Positions 12,003 to 24,629 of a stretch of 64,000 nucleotides of DNA are shown piece after piece. Origin of the DNA: Apium graveolens (taxonomy: Eukaryota; Streptophyta; Magnoliopsida; Apiales; Apiaceae). Where the stretch lies: the NCBI RefSeq assembly GCF_009905375.1, contig NC_133649.1, forward strand, positions 227,623,275 to 227,687,274, read 5' to 3'. A program made the translations under genes and the position numbers. Position 1 is the stretch's first letter; every line of letters begins with the position of its first letter. The notes beneath the pieces are model-generated. The model was not told where the DNA came from. It searched no databases and worked only from the letters and a program-made list of their open reading frames with translations.

Positions 12003-13186
12003 GTATAAGGTCCTATTGCGGCCAGGGTGATGACCAGTGGGGAATTCGTCCATCTACTAGTAGAAAATGTTACTTATTGGTATCTTTGCCTGATCAGCAA
12101 GATATCAGGTTTATGCCAAGGTTTTCTCGTTTCCAAATTCATTGGATATTGCAACTCAGTTTATAATTTTCATAACAGAGGTTTTCAAGGAGTGTATGAA
12201 ATGTATATATATAGGTGTATATATATATCGGGACTTAATGAAGTATCTCGTAACTTCATTATTTATAATGATATTTCAAAGATTGAATCTATACAAGTCT
12301 TTTCTTGTAGTCTCATCTATGTGATGAACTTTTGAAACTGATTATACCTTGAACGGTGGTAGTTCAAGTAGTATTCGGAAAAGATATAAGTATATTGGAG
12401 TATCCTGTAACTTCATCTTTTCAACTTATATCTGGTTAATGATTATCTTATGCATGACAAAGATTTTCACAAAAACGTTGAGACAAGGTTAGATATATGA
12501 GATCACCTTGCAACGATATTTTTATACAGTTATAAACTGGAACTCTGTGTTTATTATGCATGGAAGAGGACTTCCAAGATTTTGAAAAGTATATGTACAT
12601 ATATACTTAATATTTTGCGACTTGGTCGCGTTAAGATATTAAACTTGGTTCATTTCTTCTTGACCAAGACTTTCATGAGTACTATGAGAATGCTCATATA
12701 TTGTTAATTATTATACATATTATTTCGGTGGGCTTGTTGCTCACCCTTGCTTTCTTCTTTCATCACATAACAACAGATAGACATGATGAACAGGATCAAG
12801 CTCCCAATTCGTGAGCAGGTTAGGAAACGTTCTGCAGTTTCCTGTAGGCATTGATGCCGTTGTAGCTGAGGTAGGAACTACCAGTAGGCTAGGCTTTCAA
12901 CTTTTGTTGTACCAGACTTATGTATCTATATGAATTGTAATAATGGCAAAGAAATGTAAATTTATTCAGAAACCCTCTTGAGGTGTAATGGCTTATAATG
13001 TGGAATAAAATGACTTGTGTTATTTTTGGTATTCATCTCTGAGACTATAACTTGTGGCGTGTGTGTGTATATTGTGGGGTCACAGTACGGAGTAGTTGAT
13101 TGTTTATTAAGATTGGGTGTTATTAAGGGAAATGGAACTCGTGACAACCCGGATCCCCGGCCCCGGATTTGGGGGTGTTACAGAAA

Positions 13187-13198
13187 TGGTATCAGAGC
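13187..13198 (+). other. G1 primer binding site (initiator tRNA-Met)
   Basis: TGGTATCAGAGC begins 5 nt after the LTR end at 13182. It is the standard complement of the 3' end of plant initiator tRNA-Met used by most plant LTR retrotransposons. Confidence 0.9.
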
Positions 13199-16100
13199 AA
13201 AGCGTTATAAATCTCAGAGATGATGTGACGTTAAGATAATAAGTTCACTAAGATAATAAGAACTCTTTCCAAGTTCATAGTCGGACTACCTGACGTAGTA
13301 CTGACAGTTAAAACCCTTATGGGAACCCTTATAAATATCGTGATAGAAGCGTAGTTCATTATCGTATATGGTAGCGGGACTCTGAACCCTGAGGTTGAGG
13401 AGCAACAACGCGATGATGTTTTATTAATTATTGGAGATCAGATTGTGGATTCGATAGAGCGTCCTAACACGAGACCGGATGATGTTCATAATGAGGATTT
13501 AAAATATGTAGGATGACCCCGATTATGGGCAGGAGGAGGGAATATTCAGACTAAGGAAACAAAAGTCGAGTAAGGAAAGGAGACCCGAGACGGTACTCCT
13601 ATATGATAATTTATGGACCTTTCTCGACATAACTTAGACTATTATCCCCAACCACCACCCTGAGGAAACAATGCGGTGAGAAATTCTTTCAGGACCTTTA
13701 AGTCGCTAAGCTCTCAGAGTTCCAAGGAACAAGCTGACCCAGTCGAGGCAAGAGCCTGGCTAAAGGAAATATAGGAATCATTTGAGATTCTAAATGATTG
13801 ACGAATCACAAAAGACTGTTTTTGTCACTAACCTCCTAAGAGAGAGGCCACCTACTGGTGAAAGACCAAGAAAGGCATGGAGCCAGAGATTATAATAAAC
13901 TGATTAAAGTTCAGTCAATTGTTTTCGGGAAAGTAATTTCCAAGGTTATGGAGATAGTGTAAAAGCTTTAGAGCCAGAATAAAGGCAGACGAGTATGATG
14001 AATTATGAATCTAAGTTGTAAAAGTTGTCAAGATTCCTTCTGAAGACACGAATCCAGAATGACGTGATGTTTGAAATCAATGCTTATGTTGTGTTGGTTC
14101 ATGAAATAATGATAAGAGAAAGGAAAATAAAAAGAAATTGAAGTAGAAAGGAATATAAAGGCAATAGAGTTTAAGGAATGATAAGGGAGTTGGGTATGAG
14201 GAAACCCTAAAGACTCGTAGCAATAGAAATAGAAAAGTATGTAATCGTCAGGATGAGGGTGATTCACCATGAGTTAAAATTGATGGTTGAAGGCATAAGA
14301 GATACATATATTTTATCCCCTGTAAGTTGGGAGGATTCGAGGAAACCTTGAGATAGTTCGAAGGATAAATAATGAGACGCGAATAGACTGAGGAGACAAG
14401 GAAGTAAGAAATTAGGAAAATTGGATGAAGGAAGTGACCTTCAAGAATGTGAAGTGTAAGACCGGTGGCTTGATACCCAGAAAGGGAGAGGCCATGTATG
14501 AAAAATATCCCAACATTGAGATGACTGTTGAGATAAACAACAAAAGTAAATAAGGAATTATTAAGAAGAAGTTCACGTTGAACACGACCAATATCTTCCA
14601 GAACATCCCTGTTATCATTAGTAAATCAGGCCAGAAAAGCGGATAACCGTTGTTATCTTTTGAAGGCCATATTGATTGACCTCATTTTGAATGCAGATGT
14701 TATCGTAAAATTAGGCATATACTATCGAGGTGGGAATGATTGAATAAGACATCCTTATCAGGGATATATGACTTGATTTATCCATGGAAGGATGCATGTG
14801 CCATTTTAAAGGTGGAATTAAGGATAGAACATCGGTAACTTAAAATGAATCCTAGGGGAATGCATAAAGGTTGGCATTTCACCCTTAATAGGGATAGTAT
14901 GAGTTTGACAGTATGAATTGGAAAGGATTAAGGTAATAACAACCTTTAAGAATCAGTGGAGAAATTTTTCAGAAGTATATAGACAATGATTCTGGTATTA
15001 ATAAATGGTATCTTGATATGCCCTGTATCTAGGCAATACAGGAGGAACGATTCAAGGATAACCTTAGAGGTTTTACAAGGAGAAAGGTAATATTCAAAAT
15101 TCTCAAGAATAGAAATGTTGATAAAGGAAATATGACGTAATTATAATGATGCCAAGTGGGGCACGTGTTAAACCACGAGAAAGTATAGATCGAACCAATA
15201 AAGGTTGAAATTGTTCAGGGCAATTAGGACCTAAGATAAAAGATGTTCTAAGTATGATTGAGAGTCAGTCGTGACAGTGATTAACCTCTAAAGACTGAGG
15301 CAATAACTTATGGAAAAATGGTGATATTTTTTTTCACTCATCAGATTTTAAGGAAAACATCTTCACATAAGCAGTGATTGAAATGAGGTAGAAAATTTAT
15401 TTGGAGGTGGTTAAAATGACATTGAATGTAAAGAAATTTTACTATCAAGAAAGGCCAAAGAGGTGGCCGACACCTTAAAGGTAAGAGGATAAATATAGAC
15501 GCTTGTGCCAAAGGAATACAGTGATGATGGTTAAAGCTGTGAAGGTTGTATTATGGTTTGGAAGATTGACATTCCTTCTGATGACTGTGCAATACCCAAC
15601 CTTAATAGTAGTTGGCAAGGGTTTAACTCGTGTAATCGCCATGAGCGGGCTATCTATCTCAGAAGGTACTATCTTGAGATAAGCCAGGACCATGTTTCAA
15701 AAAGGACTAGATGAACCTTTGAGTTAAGTCTTCTATTTAAGGCATATGATTAAGAATGGTATTAATCTGCTATCATTGCTTTGATTGAAACTCTTCTGCA
15801 ATTTTATCTGCTTCATGTCATGAAAGTACGTCAGAATTTGGAGTGTTCTTCATGAATTATGAATGGTGATTATATTAACTCCTTAGAAGAATTCTATACA
15901 ACATGTATGGACTCCGTATGGTTAGATATTAAGATTTTATGGAAAGTGAATGACGACAGTAGGTCAGTGGTGGACCATAGTAATGCAGCAATGATTCTGC
16001 GAGTAATGAGCTGATTACAACCGTGAGAGTTGTATTGGAATGGATGTTGAGATTGAGTACCCCTAATCGGGTCATGTTGACGTATGAGTTATCTTTGATA

Positions 16101-17691
16101 GAAAAACTAGGTCGATTATTTACCTTTCGAATATTTATTCTTTCTTATCAATAGAGAGTCGTATTACTATACAAGGAAGGTTGCAGTGCAAGCATAGAAT
16201 TATGGTAACGATGATGTCTAGAATGAAATCCCAGCTTCGATTTTCGATGTCGAGGGAGTTTCAAAGGTGACTGTGTATAAGCTCGAGGAAGAGTATGGGT
16301 CCATAGAATGATGGACGGAATCGCAAAAATATTTAGGCATGTAAAATATGATGCTATAATACTTGATGTTGATATAAATACATATATGTTTTATTCTCCT
16401 ATGACAAACCTCTATAGTTCAGAGGTAGATTCCAAGCCAGATATTTTATGGCAATAATTTTTTTTTACGTATATACAATTCTCTTCAGTTCATTCTTTTC
16501 TCTTCTTTTCATTTCATGTAAGTTGAGAAGAACAACCCTTCCAGAAGGGGAGGTATTGCCGAATGACTATCTATCTGTGTGATAGAAGCCTAGTAGGATA
16601 CCACATGTTGTTTAATTGCTTGTCAAGTACTAAAGGCTGGCCACCTTCTGTACTAACTATGTAATAGAACAAGTGTTCGTGATCATAGCGATCTCTCAAC
16701 AAATTCCTTTACTTCTATATGATTGATCAAACTTTGGAAAATAGAAACAGCTGAAAAAGGAGTAGTAAAGTTATGGTGGTATTCAGAATGGAAACACATT
16801 CGTGATACTAAGGTTGACGTGGTTATTAAAAGGTTATAGAACGCTAACGAGCAAAAGTATAACCAGTATAATATTAGGAACGGAAGGTAGTAGCGATTAC
16901 GAACTGGAAAAAAATGGGTATTGAGAAGCAAAAGCTCTAATGCTAAAAGCTATAATGAGAGTCTGTGCAATAGACTTGAAAGAATTTGGAATGATCACTT
17001 AACGCGGATTGAGTTTTCTCACGATAATAGATCGTATGTCAGGTATCGAGATGTCGTATTATGAGATTTTTGAGGGAAGACAATGTCGATCTCCCTTATG
17101 TTAGGATGAAGTTGTAGAGCACAAGATGCTCGGACCCGCAGTAGTCCAAAGGACCAAGGATATAATAGATCTAATCAGAGGACGGCTGGTAGTAACCCAA
17201 GATGGACATAAGAGGTATGCTGATTTGACTCGAAAGGACAAAGAGTATGAAATAGGGGACCTAATAATGTTATAGGTACCCCTTGGAAAGGATTGATGAG
17301 GTTCGGAAAGAAAGGAAAGCTAAGTCCATAAATTGTTAGACCCTTGGATATATTAAGACGTATTGGGAACTTAGCATATGAGCTAGCCCTACCCCCGAAC
17401 ATGTAGCAAGTCATAACGTGTTTCACATATCAATGTTAAGGAAGTGTAATTCGGATACCAAATAAATAGGGGCATATGAGCGCATAGACATGCAACCAGA
17501 CGTAACCCATATGGAGCAACCAGGAAGGGTTATAGATTGGAAAAGAAACAAGTGCTTAGGAAAAGGGTTATCAAACTAGTCATAGTTTGTTGGTAGAACC
17601 ACAATGTGGGAAAATTTACTTGAGAGTTAGAAAGTGCAATGCTAAGAGAGTATCCATATTCATTTTCTATCTGATTCCGGGACGGAATCCT

Positions 17692-17707
17692 TTTGAGGAG
17701 GGGAGAC
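17692..17707 (+). other. G1 polypurine tract
   Basis: The purine-rich stretch TTTTGAGGAGGGGAGAC directly precedes the 3' LTR at 17708 and would prime plus-strand DNA synthesis. Confidence 0.8.
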
Positions 17708-19523
17708 TGTAATAACCCCAATTTTTTTTTTTGGAATTTTTGAAACCCTTATGAATAGTGATTTTGCTGATTATGTTGAATAAGAAAACTTTTCATACCA
17801 CACTATGTAGGGGTTCTTTTATTGTTATTCTGAGATCTTATTAGCACTCTATATGATATATAAGTGTATGTAAAGATCGTCAGAATCCAAATTCAAACAC
17901 TTTGATTTTTCCCGAAAATCCACCAGATGCCAAAAGAATTGAGTACAAGGTAAGAGGATAAAAAGGATTTAAATTCAAGGATTATAAGAGAGGATCATAA
18001 AAGGAATATAATGTATTGAGAAAGGTTAAGGAAACCCAAGTAATAAGATCCCGGATATGATCCCTCAAACGACGAACGAGAACGAAAGTTAAGCAAACCG
18101 TAAAACAAATAAGCGACCAAGAGACAAGCTTGTACAAGAAGCCAAGGATTGTGACATCATCAAACCACAAGGAAGAGACATGTGGCAAATGGATGACTTA
18201 GGCATGGTGACATAAGCATGACAACTGGAGGGATTGGTTGGTTGATTTTAAGCCATTCATTTTTTACCATGGTAAAAGGATAATTAACAAAACAAAACAA
18301 AGCAACCAAGCCAAAACAAATCAAAAACACAAAATACAAGTTGACTTTCATTTCCTTCAAAAAGCTCTCGGCCAAAACCAGTGCAGCAACTTCAAACTAC
18401 CATATCTCCTTCAATACTCATTCAAATAGTATGTTCTATAGCTCTTTGGAAAGGTATTGAGATGGCCTACAACTCTTGTTCACAAGTCTCGTCCAAATAA
18501 GCATGGTAAGACCCTCGTTTTGACAGTTCTTGCAATCTGACTTTTAGAAACTTGAAAACCTAACTTTGTGTTCTTGATTTCTTTGGAAAGATCAAGCTTG
18601 TAGGAGGCTCCCTAAGACTTCCTAGCTACTCAAATCACTCCAAGGAAGGTATAACACCTCCAAACCCTAACTTTACTTTGAGTATTATGATGGTTTTGAT
18701 GGTTATAGTAAATGAGAAGCATGATGCTTGTGTGTTTAGAGTTTGGATTGAATTTGTAGTGATTTGGATGTTGAAATCTTGTTTATAGTTAATGAAACTT
18801 AAGTATAGCTAGTAGTTCATGTGTGGGGTTGTATAAATTGGAAAATCTTGAGGTTTGGGGACTGATGTAGTAAGGTTTGGATGAAGGTTGGTTGTATTGT
18901 TGGTTGTGAGTTGAATGGTGGTTGTTTGGAGTGGTTTAAAAATTGGAAATCGCGTAAACATAAACGTCATAATACCCGATTTTCCTTAACTGTTCTATTC
19001 TTAACTTTAGGACCCGTGAACTCATTGAAAGATTCTAACCTTTCCCATGTTTAGATAGTTCATGTTACGAGCTTCGTTTTGATATGTGGTTCGCTTGAAT
19101 CCGATGTACGGTTTAGGAGAAACGACCGTCTAGAGTAACGGCGTTTCGCGAACGAACCATTACCCCTCGCCTTACTTTGAAACCATGGTTAAGGCCCTTG
19201 AATGACTAATTGGAGTATGAAACAATTATGTAAAGTGGACTAGGCAGTTGGTAGGGGATTCGCAAAAGCGTCGCCTTAAAATTCGTAACGGTTAATTTAT
19301 TAAAAATGGTGGAGCTGAGGGTACTCGAACGACTTATGTGATTTGTTAAGCTTAGAAATGACCATAAGCAAACGTTAGGGTTCAATTGGTTAAAGTCTAG
19401 TTTCTTAAGCGACCGTGGTTTAATTCTGGCTTATGTTGTTGTTCATAGGTTACCGGACCCACTCTAAGCTTAAGTCTACCCCGGAGCACTCATGCAAGTT
19501 TTCTACCCGTTATACAGTTGTGG

Positions 19524-19555
<32 letters not shown>

Positions 19556-21812
19556 GCATTATCTTGTGATAGATGCATGATTGTTATTAGCAAATCTTGC
19601 GATATATTGGAGCATGTTGATATGGTTTATATGCATGCCTGTTTCATAATATTGATATCTAACTGTTGATTCAAATGCTTATAAGTTGCATAATACCTAT
19701 GCTAGAGATAAGCAGTAATTGCGTATACCGTTAGTATAGGGGACCCAAAGGCGAACATTTTCTAAACCGGGAGTCGATGTTCCCGAGTATAATATATATA
19801 TATATTTATTTATTTATTTATATATATATTGATATAGTTTTCAAAACTATTAATCGAATAAGGTTTATTCGATAACTTTATTTTATTTAATGAATATTAT
19901 TTTGAATATTCATTTGAGGACTTATGACTCTGCTTACTTTATTTAATGAATATTATTTTGAATATTCATTCGAGAACTTATGACTCCGCTTACTTTATTT
20001 AATGAATATTATTTTGAATATTCATTCGGGGTCTTATGACTCCGCTCCTTTTATTAAATATTATTCTTTATTTTATTAAAGAATAATGTTTCGATAATCA
20101 AACTTATTTTCGATTATTCAAATAAAGATCGTACTTTCATATAAGTATATATTTGGTTATTTATTATTCATTTCAAGTATGAGTCTTAAAACATCTACTT
20201 CAATTATTTTTATAAAGATTATCCCTTATGGGAATATTATTTAATAATAATATTCAGATATTTTCTAATATATCGGGACTGATTTATTTCATTAAATCAG
20301 CATTACTCCAAACATTCTTAAAAATGTTTTCGAGTCTTCAAAATGATTTTAAAAGTTAGAGCGGATCCCAAAACTCATTTTTATATTTAAGATCTTCCTT
20401 TCAAAGGGGATTTAAATACTCGCTCAAAACGTGAGGGATCCGGCTCTGTGGTGTATTTTATATTTGCAACGAGGTTGCTGTTTTGATAAATGAATTGATT
20501 ACTTACCCAACGTTCGGGAAGTAAGTCCATCTATTAAGTCGACATAAGCAACATGGGCTCAGTGGGCGTCCATGAAAGTGTAACTGGCTCAGTGGGAGTC
20601 CATCAAATGCGTAAGTGGCTGAGTGGCAGTCCAGCATAAGGTCCTATTGCGGCCAGGGTGATGACCAGTGGGGAATTCGTCCATCTACTAGTAGAAAAGG
20701 TTACTTATTGGTATCTTTGCCTGATCAGCAAGATATCAGGTTTATGCCAATGTTTTCTCCTTTCCAAATTCATTGGATATTGCAACTCTGTTTATAATTT
20801 TCATAACAGAGGTTTTCAAGGAGTGTATGAAATGTATATATATAGGTGTATATATATATCGGGACTTAATGAAGTATCTCGTAACTTCATTATTTATAAT
20901 GATATTTCAAAGATTGAATCTATCCAAGTCTTTTCTTGTAGTCTCATCTATGTGATGAACTTTTGAAACTGATTATACCTTGAACGGTGGTAGTTCAAGT
21001 AGTATTCGGAAAAGATATAAGTATATTGGAGTATCTTGTAACTTCATCTTTTCAACTTATATCTGGTTAATGATTATCTTATGCATGACAAAGATTTTCA
21101 CAAAAACGTTGAGACAAGGTTAGATATATGAGATCACCTTGCAATGATATTTTTATACAGTTATAAACTGGAACTCTGTATTTATTATGCATGGAAGAGG
21201 ACTTCCAAGATTTTGAAAAGTATATGTACATATATACTGAATATTTTACAACTTGGTCGCGTTAAGATATCAAACTTGGTTCATTTCTTCTTGACCAAGA
21301 CTTTCATGAGTACTATGAGAATGCTCATATATTGTTAATTATTATACATATTATTTCGGTGGGCTTGTTGCTCACCCTTGCTTTCTTCTTTCATCATACA
21401 ACAACAGATAGACATGATGAACATGATCAAGCTCCCAATTCGTGAGCGGTTAGGAAACGTTCTGCAGTTTCCTGTAGGCATTGATGTCGTTGTAGCTGAG
21501 GTAGGAACTACCAGTAGGCTAGGCTTTTAACTTTTGTTGTACCAGACTTATGTATCTATATGAATTTTAATAATGGCAAAGAAATATAAATTTATTCAGA
21601 AACCCTCTTGAGGTGTAATGTCTTATAATGTGGAATAAAATGACTTGTGTTATTTTTGGTATTCATCTCTGAGACTATAACTTATGGCGTGTGTGTGTAT
21701 ATTGTGGGGTCACAGTACAGAGTAGTTGATTGTTTATTAAGATTGGGTGTTATTAAGGGAAATGGAACTCGTGACAACCCGGATCCCCGACCCCGAATTT
21801 GGGGGTGTTACA
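17708..21812 (+). repeat. G1 3' LTR (4105 bp)
   Basis: Same termini and internal repeats as the 5' LTR. It is 10 bp longer overall, with an expanded (TA)n tract at about 19528-19555 that is short in the 5' copy. Other differences are mostly scattered transitions. Confidence 0.9.
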
Positions 21813-23968
21813 TCTAAGAATTCCAATGTTGGTTCTTCTTCGCACTTCAATGAAAATCCCTCTTATTACAATCCTGATTCTGAGTATTTTATACAGACAG
21901 AATGGGATTATAAATGGAGACTTGCAAATTCTTCAATCTCATCTGCTGTTGGCCTGCAACATATTCATCGTGCCTATGATGAAATTTAAACTCCTGATCT
22001 AAAGTTGCATCTTAAGGCCTCCACTATTTCTGTTAAAGGGATTCACTCTGATCTTGATGAAATGAAGAAGACTCATGCTGGTGTCAAGGAGAAAATTGAT
22101 GGATTTTTGCTTCAAACACCTACTTCAGTTGAATTCAAAAGTGTGAAAAATACTATCATATATGTTGTTAAATCTCAACAAAAAATGGCTTCTAGAATTT
22201 CCTCCTTAGAAGAAAAGGTCTCTTCTATAGGTAACAAACTGGATGCTCTATTTTCTCTTCTTTCAAATACTGATGCCAAAAAGGGGGAGAAGATAGTTGC
22301 TACAAAATGTACACCAGATTCTATCGAGACAAAGGATAAAGATATTGATGATGATGGTGATAAAAATGATAATAATCCAATTACAAATATTTAAATTGCT
22401 TCTACTGCTCAACAACCTCAACATTCCAAGAAGATTGATCCTTCAGGACAAAGGAAGTCTACTGTTGCTTATAAAGCCAAGCACAAGACTAATGTTGGTG
22501 CTCCTGAGGATGATGATATTATAATCTCTAATTTAGCAGATGCTAAAGGGTTGTTCTTTCCTTATAGGCATAGGAAAACAGGTGAAGAGATTGTCTTGTA
22601 TTACAAAGACAAGAAGTTTGAGCAAAAGAATGATGAGAGTGCTCTTGGATATATAATTGAAGAATTTCCTGATCTAACACCTAAAGACGCAGTTATGCAA
22701 CAAAAGGAGTTAATTGATCAAAATGAAGCTGAAGCTAGCACTTCTAAAGGAAGAGGAAAAAGAGGTGGGGGATCTACAAGAGCTAGAGGAAGAGGAAGAG
22801 AATGAAGAACTTCTAAATCAAGTCAAGTGACTGCATTTAACTCTACTTTTCTGAATTTTCTATCCAGACAAGGGTGTTCCTATACAAGGACATGAAGGAC
22901 ATGAAAAAGATGAAGAAGTTCAGAAGCCAGAAGAGTTGATTATACCAAGGAAGAAAAGATCAGCCACTGACATTGATCAAGCTTATACAACAAATCAGAA
23001 TGTAACTCCTAATGCAGACACAAATCCTGAGCCCTTACTCCAGTAGTCACTCCTCATACTTCAGAGGTTGATGAAAAAGAAAAGGTTGATCAGGGGAAAG
23101 TTGATCAAGCATGCAAAGAATATTTGCAGAGAGTTTTAAAATCAAAGAGAGAGCTATGGCATAAAACAAAAGGGAATATTAGTGATCTGTCTAAAGTTAT
23201 GCTCCTCTTAGCAAGAAGGATAGAAGATGAAAAGATATTCATACATTCGATTATCCTAAAGGGTTCAAGTATGTTGAATTTGTGTCAGCTGGGTTAAGAG
23301 ATTCTATTTCAGAACAGGAAGATGTTGATAAGTCCATCAAGAAACTTTCTTGGGTGGAATACAATGAGAAACTGAAACTTATCAAATCTCGAACCAGAGG
23401 AGGCATTGGTCATTTTAATATGGAGATTTTAAGATCTGATCTGCTGGATACAAATACTCTGATAGAGAATCTTGGTGAAAGAATTTCTCCTTCACATCTT
23501 GAGAAAGTTGAAGCTGTGAAGATTGTTCATAGAAAGATAAATGATAATGATGTCAGAGAAGAGATTCTGTACTTTTTCAGGGATGGTAAAGTAAAGAGCT
23601 TTACATTGCAGCAACTCTCAATGAAGACTGTGACATAATTGAAATACATTCACTATCTTCTTAAAGTTGAGAACAGTGTCACCAGAAACTGGTCTTCTAT
23701 GATACTTGAAGTCATCAGAAGAAGAGTCATGACAAAAGATGATAAATACAATGGTGATTATGTTCCTGAGTACATAACTTATGCTGGTCAAGAAATGAAG
23801 ATGAAAAAGGGAGTTACGGTGCTACAAGTTTTTCTCAACAATCCTCAGTTATCCTTCAGTCCTGATCATGAAGATGTCAGTTTGAGCTTCATATTGATTG
23901 GTGATCTTGAGATAAGCAAAAGCTCAATTTCTAAGTTGAGATCGGCCATCTATCAGCTTGGAGAATAA
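21813..23968 (+). pseudogene. S1 aORF, 3' part after the gypsy insertion
   Basis: The frame resumes at 21813 and stays open to 22805 except for stops at 21987-21989 and 22392-22394. Visible parts are a heptad-like coiled coil (about 22010-22265, with ISSLEEKVSSIGNKLDALFSLL) matching the coiled coil of the S2 aORF, then a basic RGRGKRGGGSTRARGRGRE tail at about 22745-22805. After several breaks two longer pieces, 23282-23638 and 23639-23968, lie in one frame separated by a stop. They are Lys/Ile-rich with repeated leucine-rich helices. The role is unknown; the RG-rich patch suggests nucleic-acid binding. Confidence 0.6.
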
Positions 23969-24163
23969 CACTGAAGAAACGAGAGAGTTGAAGAATAAGC
24001 TTGTTAAAGTCCTACGAGACAAGGAGGAAGAAAGATTAAAAAACATTCTGGAAACAATAGTCAGTTATCTGAAGATACTGAAGTAAGCTTTACTCCTTGT
24101 ACATTTTGTAAATTAGTTTTGGCATAATTGAGAATGGAATTTGTGATTCATTACATTAAGCAT

Positions 24164-24176
24164 AAATTGGGGAGAT
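24164..24176 (+). other. S1 polypurine tract
   Basis: AAATTGGGGAGAT immediately precedes the LTR start TGTTACATATTG at 24177. The S2 tract (58113-58128, minus strand) ends in the same GGGGAGAT. Confidence 0.85.
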
Positions 24177-24460
24177 TGTTACATATTGAATTCTCAATAA
24201 TCAGAAGAAGCTCAGGATCTGGCTATTCGGGTGTCAAAAATATCTGATATATCGTCAGGATTTGATACATCATCAGCATTTGGATGTCATCAGTATTTGA
24301 AGCCAGTCTGCTTAAGGGATTTATTATGTTCCTTGTAATGTGGAGCAAATATCTTTTACGTCTAAGTTATAGGACTTTATCTATTCAGTTAAAGATATGT
24401 ATTAGTTTCAGTTAGCTTTTGATAATGCATATCTTAGATTAATTTGTTGTAGCTGTGTAG

Positions 24461-24469
24461 TATATAAAC
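24461..24469 (+). promoter_or_regulatory. S1 LTR TATA box
   Basis: TATATAAAC lies 284 bp into the LTR. It is probably the core promoter of the element. Confidence 0.5.
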
Positions 24470-24629
24470 ACAGTTTAGGTCATCACTTAGTGAATCACTC
24501 TCGAGTATCATTCGACTTAACAGCTCTAAAGAATATCAATATTTCTTGAGAGGATTTTGTAACAGTTTTAATCAGAAATATAAAAAGCTGTTATATTTTA
24601 TTACTTGTTCGAAATATTGATACAATTGT

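Larger units (their letters stand above)
9088..13182 (+). repeat. G1 5' LTR (4095 bp)
   Basis: It starts TGTAATAACCCC and ends GGGGGTGTTACA. Identity with the 3' LTR is about 96-98% by eye on the stretches I compared. It contains AT-rich tracts, a TATTTATT-type simple repeat (about 11150-11200) and two small tandem repeats, listed separately. ORFs of 60-100 codons inside it recur in the sister LTR only because the DNA is duplicated; I see no coding signature. Confidence 0.9.
13183..17707 (+). pseudogene. G1 internal region: heavily decayed gag-pol
   Basis: No frame stays open beyond about 80 codons, but protein traces survive in the expected order. Gag-like words (ADPVEARAWLKEI, EATYW in broken frames) lie at 13730-13870. 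A GHVL-type block that follows reverse transcriptase is near 15160-15240, and an RNase H end-like trace (KAKEVADTL) near 15450. The integrase C-terminus is at about 16900-17680, including KRYADLTRKDKEYEIGDL at 17210-17265 and a chromodomain-like tail WQNHNVGKFTWELE near 17590. I could not place an RT active-site motif or zinc knuckle. The tail resembles G2 (54330-54494), supporting a Tekay/Del-type chromovirus. Confidence 0.65.
9088..21812 (+). mobile_element. Ty3/gypsy LTR retrotransposon G1 (Tekay-like), complete but decayed inside
   Basis: TG...CA-ended LTRs of about 4.1 kb (9088-13182 and 17708-21812) bound a 4.5-kb interior. The flanks tccaa (9083-9087) and tctaa (21813-21817) fit a 5-bp target-site duplication with one later change. 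A primer binding site for initiator tRNA-Met and a purine tract are in the right places. Vestiges near the interior ends match Ty3/gypsy Gag and the integrase tail. The insertion splits the S1 aORF. Confidence 0.9.

Noticed and set aside
11984..12335. 60-102 codon ORFs repeated in both G1 LTRs
   Set aside because: Similarity comes from LTR duplication; the solo LTR does not preserve the frames.
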